The notes below the pieces were generated by a model, which worked only from the letters and a program-made list of their open reading frames with translations, was not told where the DNA came from and ran no database searches. Shown here in pieces: positions 43,236-52,298 of a stretch of 64,000 nucleotides of DNA (positions are counted from its first letter, which is position 1; each line of letters opens with the position of its first letter). Origin of the DNA: Alphaproteobacteria bacterium. Lineage in GTDB: Bacteria; Pseudomonadota; Alphaproteobacteria; SMXP01. The DNA lies in assembly GCA_028285305.1 (NCBI GenBank), contig JANQPV010000021.1:1-64000 (forward strand), in the 5' to 3' direction. Position numbers and translations under genes: made by a program.

Positions 43236-44695
43236 CTCGCACCTTTTCCATTTAAGACAGCGGGAATGGTTTGTAACAGCGCATAAAGGTCCATCCATAG
43301 GGACCAATTGCGGATATAGTACGTGTCGATGGCTTCTTGACGCGGAAGGTCAGCATCGCTTCTGTCGGTCACCTGGAGAAGGCCGGTAATTCCGGGTTTC
43401 ACCGAATTGCGAAGCTCGAGAAACTCATCCGAAAAACACTCCAAATGATAGGCGGGAAAGGGCCTGGGACCAACCAGGCTCATTTCCCCCGAAACCACAT
43501 GATAGAATTGCGGCAACTCATCCAGGCTCCAGCGACGCATCGGCGTTCCGATCAACGGGAGGATGCGGGGGTCGTCTGCGAGCTTCATATGGGTTTCCCA
43601 TTCAGCTCTCGCTTCCGGGTTATTCTCCAGATACTCGCTTAGGATCTGATCCGCATCCACGCGCATTGAGCGAAGCTTGATCATGCTAAACGGTTTGCCG
43701 TTTCGCACGCCCCGCTGTTGGCGGTAAAAGGCGGGGCCGCCGTCGATGAGTTTAATGAGTATCGCCAAAGCAAGGATGATCGGTGCGGCACAAGCCAGAA
43801 GGAAGCTTCCACCAACAATATCAATGATCCTTTTGATGATCTGATTTCGCTTGAGGAGAAGATTGCGTTTAATCCGCATAGCGAGAATGCCGCCAAGATC
43901 TTGCGGCGCGACCCATAGACTTTGGAAGTCAGCGGCGCTGGATACGACGAGAACATTTTTAAAGGGAAGGCTTCGTGTGAGCTGGCAAAGTCGTTTCGAG
44001 CCAAGTTCAGGAATTGCGATGATCACGGAATTGGCTTGTGGCCAAAGTTCCTTTGCCCTGGCGATCGGTCCTTCTGTTTCGATGCTTTCGCGGCGTTCTA
44101 TGTCGCCCGCTGCACGGTCATCGAAGCAACCGACGGGTGTGAGTCCCAAAAGAGGGTCCGCCTCTAGCGCGTCTTTGATCTTGCGCCCAATTTGTGTGGC
44201 ACCAATTATGACAACTTTTGATCCGTACCAACCTTTTTCGATCAGCCATCTCCTCGCAAGTATTACGCCCAGGCCGGGAACGAAAGAGGCAAAGAAGAAG
44301 GTGGAAAGAAGAATGCCACGGGACCAATTGCCATTCTGAATAAGCCAATCCCAAGCGGCTAATGCACCGAAGACGGACAGATTGGTAATTACAATCAGAC
44401 GAAGCCTCTCAATGCTGCCCATTCCATATCCGGGAATAAGGCCAACCGCGAACCATGATACGGGCAAGAGGAGAATGCCTGCCGCTATTCCGACATAGTG
44501 TTCCGGATCAAGATCAAATGGGAGCCATGGATGTACGGCTAGTCTAACGAGGTAGCCGCCCAAAACAGAAATCTCCGCCATAACCACCATAACGACAAAG
44601 AACGCCAGCAAGACGACTCCCTGGCGGGTTGCCTGGTCATATTCAAAGAATTTCCCGCGTAAGCGCGGCTCCAATCGGACTCCGGTGAAAGCCAT
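43232..44695 (-). CDS. Initiating polyprenyl-phosphate sugar-1-phosphate transferase (WbaP/WcaJ-like)
   Basis: Start set at ATG 44695, with GGGGTGG upstream; the in-frame ATG at 44749 directly abuts a strong hairpin and has no ribosome site, so it is less likely (it would add 18 residues). 487 residues: about four N-terminal membrane helices, a CoA-binding-like middle (KVVIIGATQIGRKIKD), and the PNPT-type catalytic domain with KRIIDIVGGSFLL, FYRQQRGVRNGKPFSMIKLRSM, DELPQF and MSLVGPRPF. It transfers hexose-1-P from a nucleotide sugar to undecaprenyl phosphate, starting repeat-unit assembly. Confidence 0.93.
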   Translation of the reverse strand: MAFTGVRLEPRLRGKFFEYDQATRQGVVLLAFFVVMVVMAEISVLGGYLVRLAVHPWLPFDLDPEHYVGIAAGILLLPVSWFAVGLIPGYGMGSIERLRLIVITNLSVFGALAAWDWLIQNGNWSRGILLSTFFFASFVPGLGVILARRWLIEKGWYGSKVVIIGATQIGRKIKDALEADPLLGLTPVGCFDDRAAGDIERRESIETEGPIARAKELWPQANSVIIAIPELGSKRLCQLTRSLPFKNVLVVSSAADFQSLWVAPQDLGGILAMRIKRNLLLKRNQIIKRIIDIVGGSFLLACAAPIILALAILIKLIDGGPAFYRQQRGVRNGKPFSMIKLRSMRVDADQILSEYLENNPEARAEWETHMKLADDPRILPLIGTPMRRWSLDELPQFYHVVSGEMSLVGPRPFPAYHLECFSDEFLELRNSVKPGITGLLQVTDRSDADLPRQEAIDTYYIRNWSLWMDLYALLQTIPAVLNGKGAR

Positions 44696-45271
44696 TTCAA
44701 GCCACCCCTTGGCTTTGGTATCTGTCGCAGATACCCAACTCTTACTCATGGCGCGCTCAGCGCGCCGGACTCAAACCTACAACTCTCGTCTTCTTGGAAA
44801 TGGCCTATGCCATTCCCTTGATCGCACTCTTCAACTCAGATGCTCGTTGGTGCAAATTGCTGACCCACTCTTACTCGCCGCGTTACGAGATTGGTAAAAT
44901 CTCTCACATTCCCGTCCAACCAGCATGCTTTCGAGTTATCGACCTCAATGCGGCGCGGCTAGATCCACTCCAGGCGGCCGCTTTCTTCTTTCAGGTCTGG
45001 GTGACTGCAATTTTCTGCCCGATTATGTGTGTCAAAATCAAACATAATCGAAGACCGAGGCGTAGAAAACTGGCTGCGCTTTTATGACCTCCCGCTTTGC
45101 GGGTATTTGAATTGATTATCTGCACAGACAATTGACACGGCATGTGCATTATCACGCATAAGTGTTCGATTTCGGAGCACGTTTCATTTGATCGGAATTG
45201 GGCTTCGTCTTGCGTGCGGCGGGTTTGAATTTGCGACAATGACAATCTGCAGATGGGACAAGGGACAAAAG
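44696..45271. other. Divergent promoter region of the polysaccharide locus
   Basis: About 580 bp between the leftward wba-like/wzz set and the 13-gene rightward run. No credible gene. It holds the hairpin at 44750-44766 and a TTGACACG-n4-GTGCA element at 45132-45148 that is two mismatches from sigma-54 consensus or could be a -35 box. Confidence 0.4.
44750..44766. repeat. GC-only hairpin abutting an alternative start codon
   Basis: GGCGCGC and GCGCGCC are perfect 7-bp arms around three bases, and on the minus strand the stem ends immediately before the ATG at 44749-44747. It would block initiation there, and may act as an RNA structure for the internal start at 44695. Confidence 0.5.
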
Positions 45272-46135
45272 GTGGAGATTAGGCAGCTCGGCAGTTCCAG
45301 TCTTTCCGTGTCCGTTTTGGGATATGGTTGTTCGCGGATCGGGTCGCTGGCCACGCCAGCGTCCACGGCTGAAATGCTGTCGGTCATGGAAGACGCCGTT
45401 GCGGGCGGGATTACCTTTTTTGACACCGCCAATGTTTATGGCCAAGGCGACTCTGAGCGAACGATCGCTCTATTGGAAGCGAAATTGGGAAAACGGCTGA
45501 TCGTGTGCACCAAGGCCGGATTGAGTGTGCGTGTTCCGCCTCTCCTGGTTCGCGCTGCGAAGCCTTTGGTTCGCCCCCTGATCAAGCGATCGCGTGCAAG
45601 CCGGCGTTCGGTCCAGTCGGCGAGACAGACTGCCGAGCGAACGAATTTCGATTCGGGACATATTTTGAAGCAGGTACACGGTAGCTTGCGTCGTCTCAAG
45701 AGGCAGGAATTGGATCTCTTCTTGCTGCATAGTCCTCCAGCAAGTGTTCTGAAGACTCCGGAGATATTCGCTTTGTTGGAGCATATTCGAGAACAAGGAC
45801 TTGCGAAACATGTGGGTGTGTCGTGCAGAGATTTAGCGGACGTGGAGATTTGCTTAGAGCAGCCTGTCGTCGAAGTTCTGCAATTGCCACTTCCGGGGGA
45901 AGTCCTAAACGGGGCATCCGACATTTTGGCGCAGGCAGAAAAGCAAGGGGTGGGGGTCATTGCCCGTGAAGTCTTGTCAAGTGTAGACAAAGAGAACCAA
46001 GATGGGGTTGAGGATGCTCTGAGACGTGTTGTCAGTATGCGGGGCGTTTCTACCGCGCTTGTGGGAATGACGTCTGCGGATCACTTACATCGCAACTTAT
46101 CCGCAATTGAACGTTCAATGTCTTTGCCAACATAA
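45272..46135 (+). CDS. Aldo/keto reductase
   Basis: Start at GTG 45272 (VEIRQLGSSSLSVSVLGYG is the usual family beginning); ATG 45239 is a possible alternative. 287 residues. The catalytic tetrad is D51, Y56, K81 and H153, in FFDTANVYG, CTKAG and LLHSP. It reduces or oxidises a sugar or aldehyde with NAD(P). It is the first gene of the long rightward run and is followed after 15 bp by a GMC oxidoreductase; I recall such pairs in other alphaproteobacterial polysaccharide loci, role unproven. Confidence 0.92.
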   Translation: MEIRQLGSSSLSVSVLGYGCSRIGSLATPASTAEMLSVMEDAVAGGITFFDTANVYGQGDSERTIALLEAKLGKRLIVCTKAGLSVRVPPLLVRAAKPLVRPLIKRSRASRRSVQSARQTAERTNFDSGHILKQVHGSLRRLKRQELDLFLLHSPPASVLKTPEIFALLEHIREQGLAKHVGVSCRDLADVEICLEQPVVEVLQLPLPGEVLNGASDILAQAEKQGVGVIAREVLSSVDKENQDGVEDALRRVVSMRGVSTALVGMTSADHLHRNLSAIERSMSLPT

Positions 46136-46150
46136 GCTGTTTTCAATCCG

Positions 46151-47791
46151 ATGATCAGGGATGCAAGAAAAATAAATGAAGGTGAGGTCCTCTCCTGCGA
46201 CATTTGTATTGTGGGGGCAGGGGCCGCTGGGATCACGCTTGCTTTGGAATTATCTCAATCGGGTCGACGGGTCATCCTTTTGGAGGCTGGGGACTTGCGC
46301 GGTCCTGCGGGCAGCGACAAGCTTTATCAAGGTAAGGCTGAGCCTCAGACAAAGCATCTGACGCCTGACGAAGACCGTCACCGCATGGTTGGGGGGACAA
46401 GCGCGAAATGGGGCGGCCGCTGTATCCCGTACGATTCCATTGATTTTGAGGCCCGTGCTCATGTTCCGTTTAGTGGCTGGCCGGTGGCACGCGAAGACTT
46501 GCTCTCATATTATGAAGAAGCCGTGAAGTGGTGCGAGTGCGGGCCGTTTGAGTTCTCGGCTGGAGGCGCCATGACCGCCGCTGCAGGTGAGATGTTCTCG
46601 GGCTTCAAAAGCGAACGGGTCACTTCGGACAGTTTGGAACGCTGGAGCCCGCCAACCCATTTTGGAAAGGCTTATCGCGATCGGCTTCGCTCACAGCAAA
46701 ATCTGACAGTTCTCACTCGTGCCGTTGCAATAGAGCTGTTGACCGACTCGAGTGGAAAATCCGTAGACAAACTTTCTGTCGCAACGCTGGCGGGTGGACA
46801 GTTTACGATTTCCGCAGGCACTTTTGTTTTGGCCGGCGGGGGTCTTGAAGTCACACGCTTGCTTCTCAATTCAAAAGATCAAGGGGGTAAATGCCTTGGC
46901 GATCACTCGAATTGGTTGGGGCGGGGTTACATGTGTCATATTCACGGGACGATTGCGAAGTTGATCCTCAATGAGGGCAAGGATGTCGTTTTTGGGTATG
47001 AAGCAGACGATCACGGCGTTTTCTGCCGACGACGGCTTTGCGTCAGTGAGACTGCTCAACGCGAGTTGGGTTTGTTGAACATGTACGCGCTGTTGGATCG
47101 CCCGCTTGTAAGTGATCCTGAACATGGGGACGCGACCTTATCGGCCGCCTATCTCGCAAAGCGCTTGCTGCAACGACATACAAAAGATGGCACGCGGAGC
47201 GGCAATCTCTACGTCAAACATGTGCTCAACATCTTGGCGGGCTCACCGACCCTTGTCACCCACTTGCCGAAGTTCGGCCGCGACCGATTCCTGCACAAGC
47301 GCCGCATGCCCTCCCTTTTGGTCAGGCCCCGAGGAAACACATATTACCTTTACTTCCATGCGGAGCAGGCCCCAAATCGGGACAGCCGCGTCATGCTGTC
47401 TAACGAGGTCGATGAGCTTCAAGTTCCGCGTCTCAGGATCAACTTTCAGATCACAGATTTAGATGTCGATAGCGTTTATCGCAGTCACGCCCTCATCGAC
47501 GAAGAATTGCAGGCAAGCGGTGTTGGCCGTTTAGAGTTTCTGTCCGAAGACCCCGAGAGTGAAATTCGCAAAGCCAGTGCAGTTTTGGGCCATCATATCG
47601 GGACCACACGCATGTCGGAACGTCCAGAAGACGGCGTGGTTGACAAGAATGCTCGACTGCATCACGTCAAAAACGTCTATGTTGCAAGCAGTGCCGTGTT
47701 TCCAACGAGCAGCCAGGCCCATCCCACGCTCACGATTGTTGCAATGGCGCTCAGATTGGCACGCCAACTGCAATCAACAAGGCAGACGTGA
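46151..47791 (+). CDS. GMC-family FAD oxidoreductase
   Basis: 546 residues. The FAD dinucleotide loop is VGAGAAGITLALE (21-33), ILLEAGD follows, and the GMC signature GGTSAKWGGRC is at about 91-101. The C-terminal GMC domain carries HHIGTTRMS, VKNVYVASSAVFPTSSQAHPTLTIVAMALRLA, with the active-site His/Asn-equivalent region. It oxidises an alcohol group of a sugar or polyol. In this locus it may oxidise a nucleotide- or lipid-linked sugar. No signal peptide, so cytoplasmic. Confidence 0.92.
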   Translation: MIRDARKINEGEVLSCDICIVGAGAAGITLALELSQSGRRVILLEAGDLRGPAGSDKLYQGKAEPQTKHLTPDEDRHRMVGGTSAKWGGRCIPYDSIDFEARAHVPFSGWPVAREDLLSYYEEAVKWCECGPFEFSAGGAMTAAAGEMFSGFKSERVTSDSLERWSPPTHFGKAYRDRLRSQQNLTVLTRAVAIELLTDSSGKSVDKLSVATLAGGQFTISAGTFVLAGGGLEVTRLLLNSKDQGGKCLGDHSNWLGRGYMCHIHGTIAKLILNEGKDVVFGYEADDHGVFCRRRLCVSETAQRELGLLNMYALLDRPLVSDPEHGDATLSAAYLAKRLLQRHTKDGTRSGNLYVKHVLNILAGSPTLVTHLPKFGRDRFLHKRRMPSLLVRPRGNTYYLYFHAEQAPNRDSRVMLSNEVDELQVPRLRINFQITDLDVDSVYRSHALIDEELQASGVGRLEFLSEDPESEIRKASAVLGHHIGTTRMSERPEDGVVDKNARLHHVKNVYVASSAVFPTSSQAHPTLTIVAMALRLARQLQSTRQT

Positions 47792-47893
47792 TAGATTTCC
47801 TTAGTTTTGACGCCATTGCGCGTTTTTAGTGGGTGGGGTTAAGGTCCACGAGCGGCGAATTGCTGGGGTGAGGGCAAGAGTAGGAGTGACGTA

Positions 47894-48910
47894 GTGGGAT
47901 ATCACATATTGATAACCGGTGGTGCCGGAATGATTGGTTCCAATCTTGTGCGCCGGCTTTCTGGGCAAGGTCACCGGGTGACTGTCGTCGATAATTTGTG
48001 GCGTGGAAAACGCGAATATCTCAGCAATGAAGACGGCAGCTGGGTCATCGATATGGATCGTGACTTTCACGAATTAGATCTATCGCGTCCTGATCAGTTG
48101 GATGCCCTGCTGCCGGGCGTCGACTATGTCTATCACTTAGCTGACATTGTCGCGGGTGTTGATTATGTGTTTTCTAACCAGCTTGAGATCTTCCGCCAGA
48201 ATTTGCTGATCAATACAAATGTGGTGGCAAGCGTTGCGCGGTTTAGGGACCTAAAGGGTTACATTTACGTCGGCACGGCTTGCAGCTTTCCCGAGCAATT
48301 GCAAACTGGTGTTGATGCAGCCCCTCTAAAGGAAGAGAATCTCTTCCCAGCCTCTCCCGAGTCAGCATACGGATGGAGTAAGCTGATGGGCCAATACGAA
48401 GCCCAGCTGTTGGCGCGGGATGTCGGCATTCCGATTTCGTTGCCGATGCTGCACAATGTCTACGGCGCTCCCTGTGATTTCAGCCCGGAGCGAAGCCAAG
48501 TCATTCCGTCTCTGGTGAGAAAGGCGATTGCTTATCCTTCCGAGGCGTTTGTCATTTGGGGAAGCGGCCAACAGGGGCGGGCGTTTGTGCACATCGAAGA
48601 CATTGTGGACGGTTTAGTCCTGTGTCTGGAGCGCGGATTGGGCCAAGGGTTCATTCAGCTGGGACCGGACTATTGCACTTCAATTGCCACTCTTGCTGAA
48701 ACCATCGTGGAGATCTCAGGCAAGCCCATCGATCTCAAGTTTGATTTGTCGAAGCCCGAAGGGGATCGGGGCCGGTGCGCCGATTTCGAGAAGGCGCGTA
48801 CAGTGCTCGGCTGGTCGCCTCGAGTTGAGCTGAAAGACGGGCTTGAGTCTATGTATCGCTGGGTCGAGGCCAGATATGCCGAACAGCAGGCGGTCGATCC
48901 CGCCGCCTAG
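47894..48910 (+). CDS. SDR sugar-nucleotide epimerase, GDP-mannose 3,5-epimerase-like
   Basis: 338 residues from GTG 47894 (AGGAG eight bases upstream). NAD loop GGAGMIG at 9-15; YxxxK is Y159-K163. The active-site strand reads YVGTACSFPE with C130 in the position of the catalytic cysteine of GDP-mannose 3,5-epimerases, where ordinary SDRs have Ser/Thr; FVIWGSGQQGRAFVHIEDI and HNVYGAPCDF also match. A GDP-hexose 3- or 5-epimerase is therefore likelier than UDP-glucose 4-epimerase, but this rests on pattern memory. Confidence 0.88.
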   Translation: MGYHILITGGAGMIGSNLVRRLSGQGHRVTVVDNLWRGKREYLSNEDGSWVIDMDRDFHELDLSRPDQLDALLPGVDYVYHLADIVAGVDYVFSNQLEIFRQNLLINTNVVASVARFRDLKGYIYVGTACSFPEQLQTGVDAAPLKEENLFPASPESAYGWSKLMGQYEAQLLARDVGIPISLPMLHNVYGAPCDFSPERSQVIPSLVRKAIAYPSEAFVIWGSGQQGRAFVHIEDIVDGLVLCLERGLGQGFIQLGPDYCTSIATLAETIVEISGKPIDLKFDLSKPEGDRGRCADFEKARTVLGWSPRVELKDGLESMYRWVEARYAEQQAVDPAA

Positions 48911-48981
48911 CGTAATTTGTGCATCGCTTTACAGCGAGTCGCCGAACCGAACGGCGAGATTGAAACCGGATAGGGTGTGTC

Positions 48982-49980
48982 ATGAGCTATTGGCAGAAGA
49001 AGAATGTCCTGATCACGGGCTGCACGGGCCTGGTGGGATCCTGGCTGACGCAACGATTGGTATCCGAAGGGGCAAGCGTCGTGGGCATCGTGCGCGACGG
49101 AGTGCCATTTTCAAATCTCTATTGGCAGAAAACAGACCAGAAGATCGTTTCTGTCCATGGGGATATTGCAGATTACGAATTGATGCTCCGCGCCTTCAAT
49201 GAATATGAGATCGATACGTGTTTCCACCTTGCGGCTCAAACCATCGTCGGGACCGCCAATCGCTCGCCTCTATCGACATTTGAATCGAACATCAAAGGGA
49301 CGTGGGTGCTTTTGGAGGCGGCGCGACTTTCGCCCAAGATGAAGAGAATGGTTGTCGCTTCGAGCGACAAGGCCTATGGGGCGCAGACAGAACTTCCGTA
49401 CTATGAGGATGCGCCTTTGATTGGAAGGCATCCTTACGATGTCTCTAAGAGCTGTACGGACCTCATTTCGCAATCGTATTTCCACACGTACGGTTTGCCT
49501 GTGGGCGTTGCTCGCTGTGGAAACATCTTTGGCGGCGGGGATTTGAACTTCAGCCGGATCATTCCCGAGACAATGCAAGCGGTCTATGAAGAAAGATCGC
49601 CGGTTATCCGCAGCGACGGCTCTCCAACGCGGGATTATGTTTACGTGGTGGATGCAGCTGAAGCCTATATGCGCCTTGCTGAAGGTCTAGATGACGAACA
49701 AAATCGCGGCGAGGGCTTCAATTTTAGTTACGAAGAGCCACAAAGTGTTCTGGAGCTTGTCGAGCGCAGCCTTGTTGTTCTGGATAAGAAGCATCTGCAA
49801 CTGGACGTGCGGGGTGAGGGATTGCCAAAAGGTGAAATTCCCCATCAATATCTTAGCGCAGCAAAATCTAAGGATCGCTTGTCGTGGTCCCCTCGATTTG
49901 GGTTCGAAGAGGGACTGCGAATGACTTATGATTGGTACCGTGACTTTTTCGATCGCCAAGCAGAAAATGCAGCCGTATGA
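48982..49980 (+). CDS. SDR sugar-nucleotide dehydratase, CDP-glucose 4,6-dehydratase-like
   Basis: 332 residues. It begins YWQKKNVLITGCTGLVGSWL and has SSDKAYG (127-133), PYDVSK with Y152-K156, ARCGNIFGGGDLNFSRIIPE and RDYVYVVDAAEAY, which parallel the RfbG family (FW-GK-V-VTGHTGFKGSW, TSDK-Y, AGN-IGGGDW-DRLIPD). RfbG makes CDP-4-keto-6-deoxyglucose from CDP-glucose; the matching cytidylyltransferase is at 58154-58933. It is slightly shorter than typical RfbG. Its stop overlaps the next start (ATGA). Confidence 0.88.
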   Translation: MSYWQKKNVLITGCTGLVGSWLTQRLVSEGASVVGIVRDGVPFSNLYWQKTDQKIVSVHGDIADYELMLRAFNEYEIDTCFHLAAQTIVGTANRSPLSTFESNIKGTWVLLEAARLSPKMKRMVVASSDKAYGAQTELPYYEDAPLIGRHPYDVSKSCTDLISQSYFHTYGLPVGVARCGNIFGGGDLNFSRIIPETMQAVYEERSPVIRSDGSPTRDYVYVVDAAEAYMRLAEGLDDEQNRGEGFNFSYEEPQSVLELVERSLVVLDKKHLQLDVRGEGLPKGEIPHQYLSAAKSKDRLSWSPRFGFEEGLRMTYDWYRDFFDRQAENAAV

Positions 49981-50975
49981 AGACCGAATTCACCGATAGG
50001 TCTGTTCTCGTAACAGGAGCGACAGGTTTCATCGGCACACATCTTGTGGCGCGATTGCTGCGGGAAGGCGCGCAAGTCCACGCGCTCGTTCGGCCGGGGC
50101 GGTACCTGCGCGTGCCGCCGGAATGGGCGCCGGGTGTGTCTATCGTGGAGGCCGATTTGTCCGACCGCGATGCTTTGGCTTCCCTGGCGGCGGGCGTTCG
50201 GCCAAGTCTGGTGTTCCATTTGGCGGCCCATACCAATGTGTCCCGGGATGTTGATCAAATCGAGGCCGCAACCCGAGCCAATCTGCACGGGACGATCAAC
50301 CTGCTCCAGGCACTCAGATCCTTTCCACCTGAATGCACGCTCGTTGTTGGGTCGGCAGAAGAGTACGGCGATCAAGCGGTTCCGTTTCATGAAGATATGG
50401 CTCTCGATCCGCGCTCACCTTATTCGGCGTCCAAAGCTGCAGCGATCCTGTGGTCGCAAATGTGGCATAGAATGACTGGCTTTCCTATTGTCATGGTACG
50501 CCCTTTTTTGACGTATGGACCCGGGCAGTCCACCGATCGCCTCGTGCCTCAGGCGATTGTTGCCGCCCTTGAGGAAAGAGAGTTTCCGATGACGTTGGGC
50601 GAGCAAACGCGGGAGTTTACCTTTATTGACGATATCGTGGACGGCCTATTTAAGGCTGTCACAACGCCCGACGCCGTCGGCGAAATCATCAATCTCGGCG
50701 CCGGAGATGAGATCAAGATTGTCGATTTGGTCAACAAAATCTTTGAGCTTGTTGGCTCTAGCAGTCGTCCCTTGCCCGGCGCGATCGCATACCGCGAAGC
50801 TGAAATCTGGCGGTATGTCGCGGCAACTGAGAAGGCGAAACGTATCTTGAACTGGACCGCGACGACCCCGCTGGATGATGGGCTCACTACAACGATAGCT
50901 TGGTATCGGAGCAGGCTGCGCGACGCGGAGCCTTACGCACAAAAATCGCTAGGTTTTCAAGCACAAACAGTTTGA
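49977..50975 (+). CDS. SDR sugar-nucleotide epimerase/reductase
   Basis: 332 residues, ATG overlapping the preceding stop. NAD loop TGATGFIG at 13-20, catalytic S126 region VVGSAEEYG, and Y149-K153 in PYSASKAA; VRPFLTYGPGQ follows. It is a GalE/RmlD-like extended SDR and, being coupled to the RfbG-like gene, probably acts on CDP-4-keto-6-deoxyglucose as epimerase or 4-reductase (an abequose or tyvelose-synthase-like step). The exact product is not readable. Confidence 0.88.
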   Translation: MKTEFTDRSVLVTGATGFIGTHLVARLLREGAQVHALVRPGRYLRVPPEWAPGVSIVEADLSDRDALASLAAGVRPSLVFHLAAHTNVSRDVDQIEAATRANLHGTINLLQALRSFPPECTLVVGSAEEYGDQAVPFHEDMALDPRSPYSASKAAAILWSQMWHRMTGFPIVMVRPFLTYGPGQSTDRLVPQAIVAALEEREFPMTLGEQTREFTFIDDIVDGLFKAVTTPDAVGEIINLGAGDEIKIVDLVNKIFELVGSSSRPLPGAIAYREAEIWRYVAATEKAKRILNWTATTPLDDGLTTTIAWYRSRLRDAEPYAQKSLGFQAQTV

Positions 50976-50988
50976 GAGTGCCGTTAGG

Positions 50989-52161
50989 ATGAGAATCGTA
51001 CACTTCAATGTTTCGGGTGCCGAAGCCGGACACTCATTTTATTATGATCATCATACATATCATATTATCGATGAGCTGACAAAAGAAGGGCATGAAGTCA
51101 TTCGAGTGGATCCTGCCCTTGAGCTTGGGCCGGGAAGAAGCGTTGATGAGTATTCCGAAGTTGCTCTTCGTCAGATGAAAGAGCTTCATCGGGACAAGGG
51201 TATCCATCTCTTCTTTGCGTCGGCCGTCGACTATACACTGTCCGGTGAGGCCATTGACGAAATCCGCCGGATGGGAATTCCAACCGTTAACATGAACTGG
51301 GATGATCTGTCTCACCCCTATCGTGTGAGCGAAGTGACGCGTCATTTCGATCTTGTTTGGACGACCGTTCGTGAGAATGCTCACGTCATTAAATCCTATG
51401 GTGCCAAGAAATTGATGGTGATGCCGTTCGCAGCGAATCCGCACTTCTTTAAGCCGCTCGATGTGGAAGAACAAAGAGTGGTCGGGTTCGTCGGCAGTTG
51501 TTACGGTGCCCGGGCGCGTAACCTGTGCACTCTGGCCCAGAGCGAAGTGCCTGTTGAGGTTTATGGTCAGTCTCCTAACGATGTCTACGCGAAAGTCGAA
51601 ACCAATAATCCGATTGCGCGCGCCATGGCGAGCCGAAGGGACGGCTGGACACGGCTGAAGAGAAGTTTGTCGTTTAAGTCTGGGCGCCAATGTGTGACTG
51701 CCGCCCTTAAGCGCTCTCTCATGGAACCCATGTCGTCTTTTCCGGAAAAGAATCCGCATGCGGGCTCTATCACCTATTCGAAGGGTCCAAGTTTTGAAGA
51801 CATGGTTCGGCGCTTGAATGAGTTTGCGCTCAGTCTTGGCTCGATCGAGTTGGCCAGCACATATGTCTTCAAAGATCCTCTGTTGTTTATTCGCATCCGG
51901 GAATTCGAGGCGCCTATGTGCGGGGCCGTTCATTTGGTCAACCGGATGCCGGAGCTGGAGGAGTATTTTGAAGAAGACAAAGAGATGCTCTTTTTCGACT
52001 CGCCGGAAGAGATGGTCGATAAGGCCAGGTTTTACCTCGATCCTAGACAAGATGTCGCGCGCCAAGCCATCCGGGTGCAGGCGCGGCGCCGCGCAGAAGC
52101 GGACCATGGCTGGATCAACCGGTTTCGGGCGCTGGGAGATGAGTTGGGGCTTGCCTTCTAG
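50989..52161 (+). CDS. CgeB-like glycosyltransferase
   Basis: 390 residues, 13 bp after the SDR. A GT-B fold is suggested: MRIVHFNVSGAEAGHSFYYDHH opens the N-terminal Rossmann domain, VVGFVGSCYGARARNL starts the second, and IRIREFEAPMCGAVHLVNRMPELEEYF with DSPEEMVDKARFYL is the nucleotide-sugar-binding end typical of CgeB/Glyco_trans_1_2 proteins. It probably adds a sugar to the lipid-linked repeat unit in the cytoplasm. An insertion of about 60 residues (from about 205) is unusual. Confidence 0.82.
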   Translation: MRIVHFNVSGAEAGHSFYYDHHTYHIIDELTKEGHEVIRVDPALELGPGRSVDEYSEVALRQMKELHRDKGIHLFFASAVDYTLSGEAIDEIRRMGIPTVNMNWDDLSHPYRVSEVTRHFDLVWTTVRENAHVIKSYGAKKLMVMPFAANPHFFKPLDVEEQRVVGFVGSCYGARARNLCTLAQSEVPVEVYGQSPNDVYAKVETNNPIARAMASRRDGWTRLKRSLSFKSGRQCVTAALKRSLMEPMSSFPEKNPHAGSITYSKGPSFEDMVRRLNEFALSLGSIELASTYVFKDPLLFIRIREFEAPMCGAVHLVNRMPELEEYFEEDKEMLFFDSPEEMVDKARFYLDPRQDVARQAIRVQARRRAEADHGWINRFRALGDELGLAF

Positions 52162-52298
52162 CCTCAACCGCTGGAGCGATTGCCTCTTGTGTTTAGGGCG
52201 AAAGATGGCAAAAAGTTTCGCTTAGCCAGGTCCCTTTCTTGCACATTACACTTTGTGGTGCGTCTTAACGGGATGGCGGAGAGTTAGAGTTTGGATCG

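Noticed and set aside
45132-45148. TTGACACG-n4-GTGCA as sigma-54 promoter of the rightward run
   Set aside because: Mismatches at the key -24 GG and at the -12 TT; equally well a sigma-70 -35 box, so not called as a site.
51034-52167. 377-aa minus-strand ORF
   Set aside because: Antisense shadow of the CgeB-like glycosyltransferase; no ribosome site or domain, and the plus-strand gene is in a coupled operon.
52229-52244. GG-n10-GC sigma-54-like element before the Wzy-like gene
   Set aside because: Three mismatches in the -24 box; expected by chance at this frequency.
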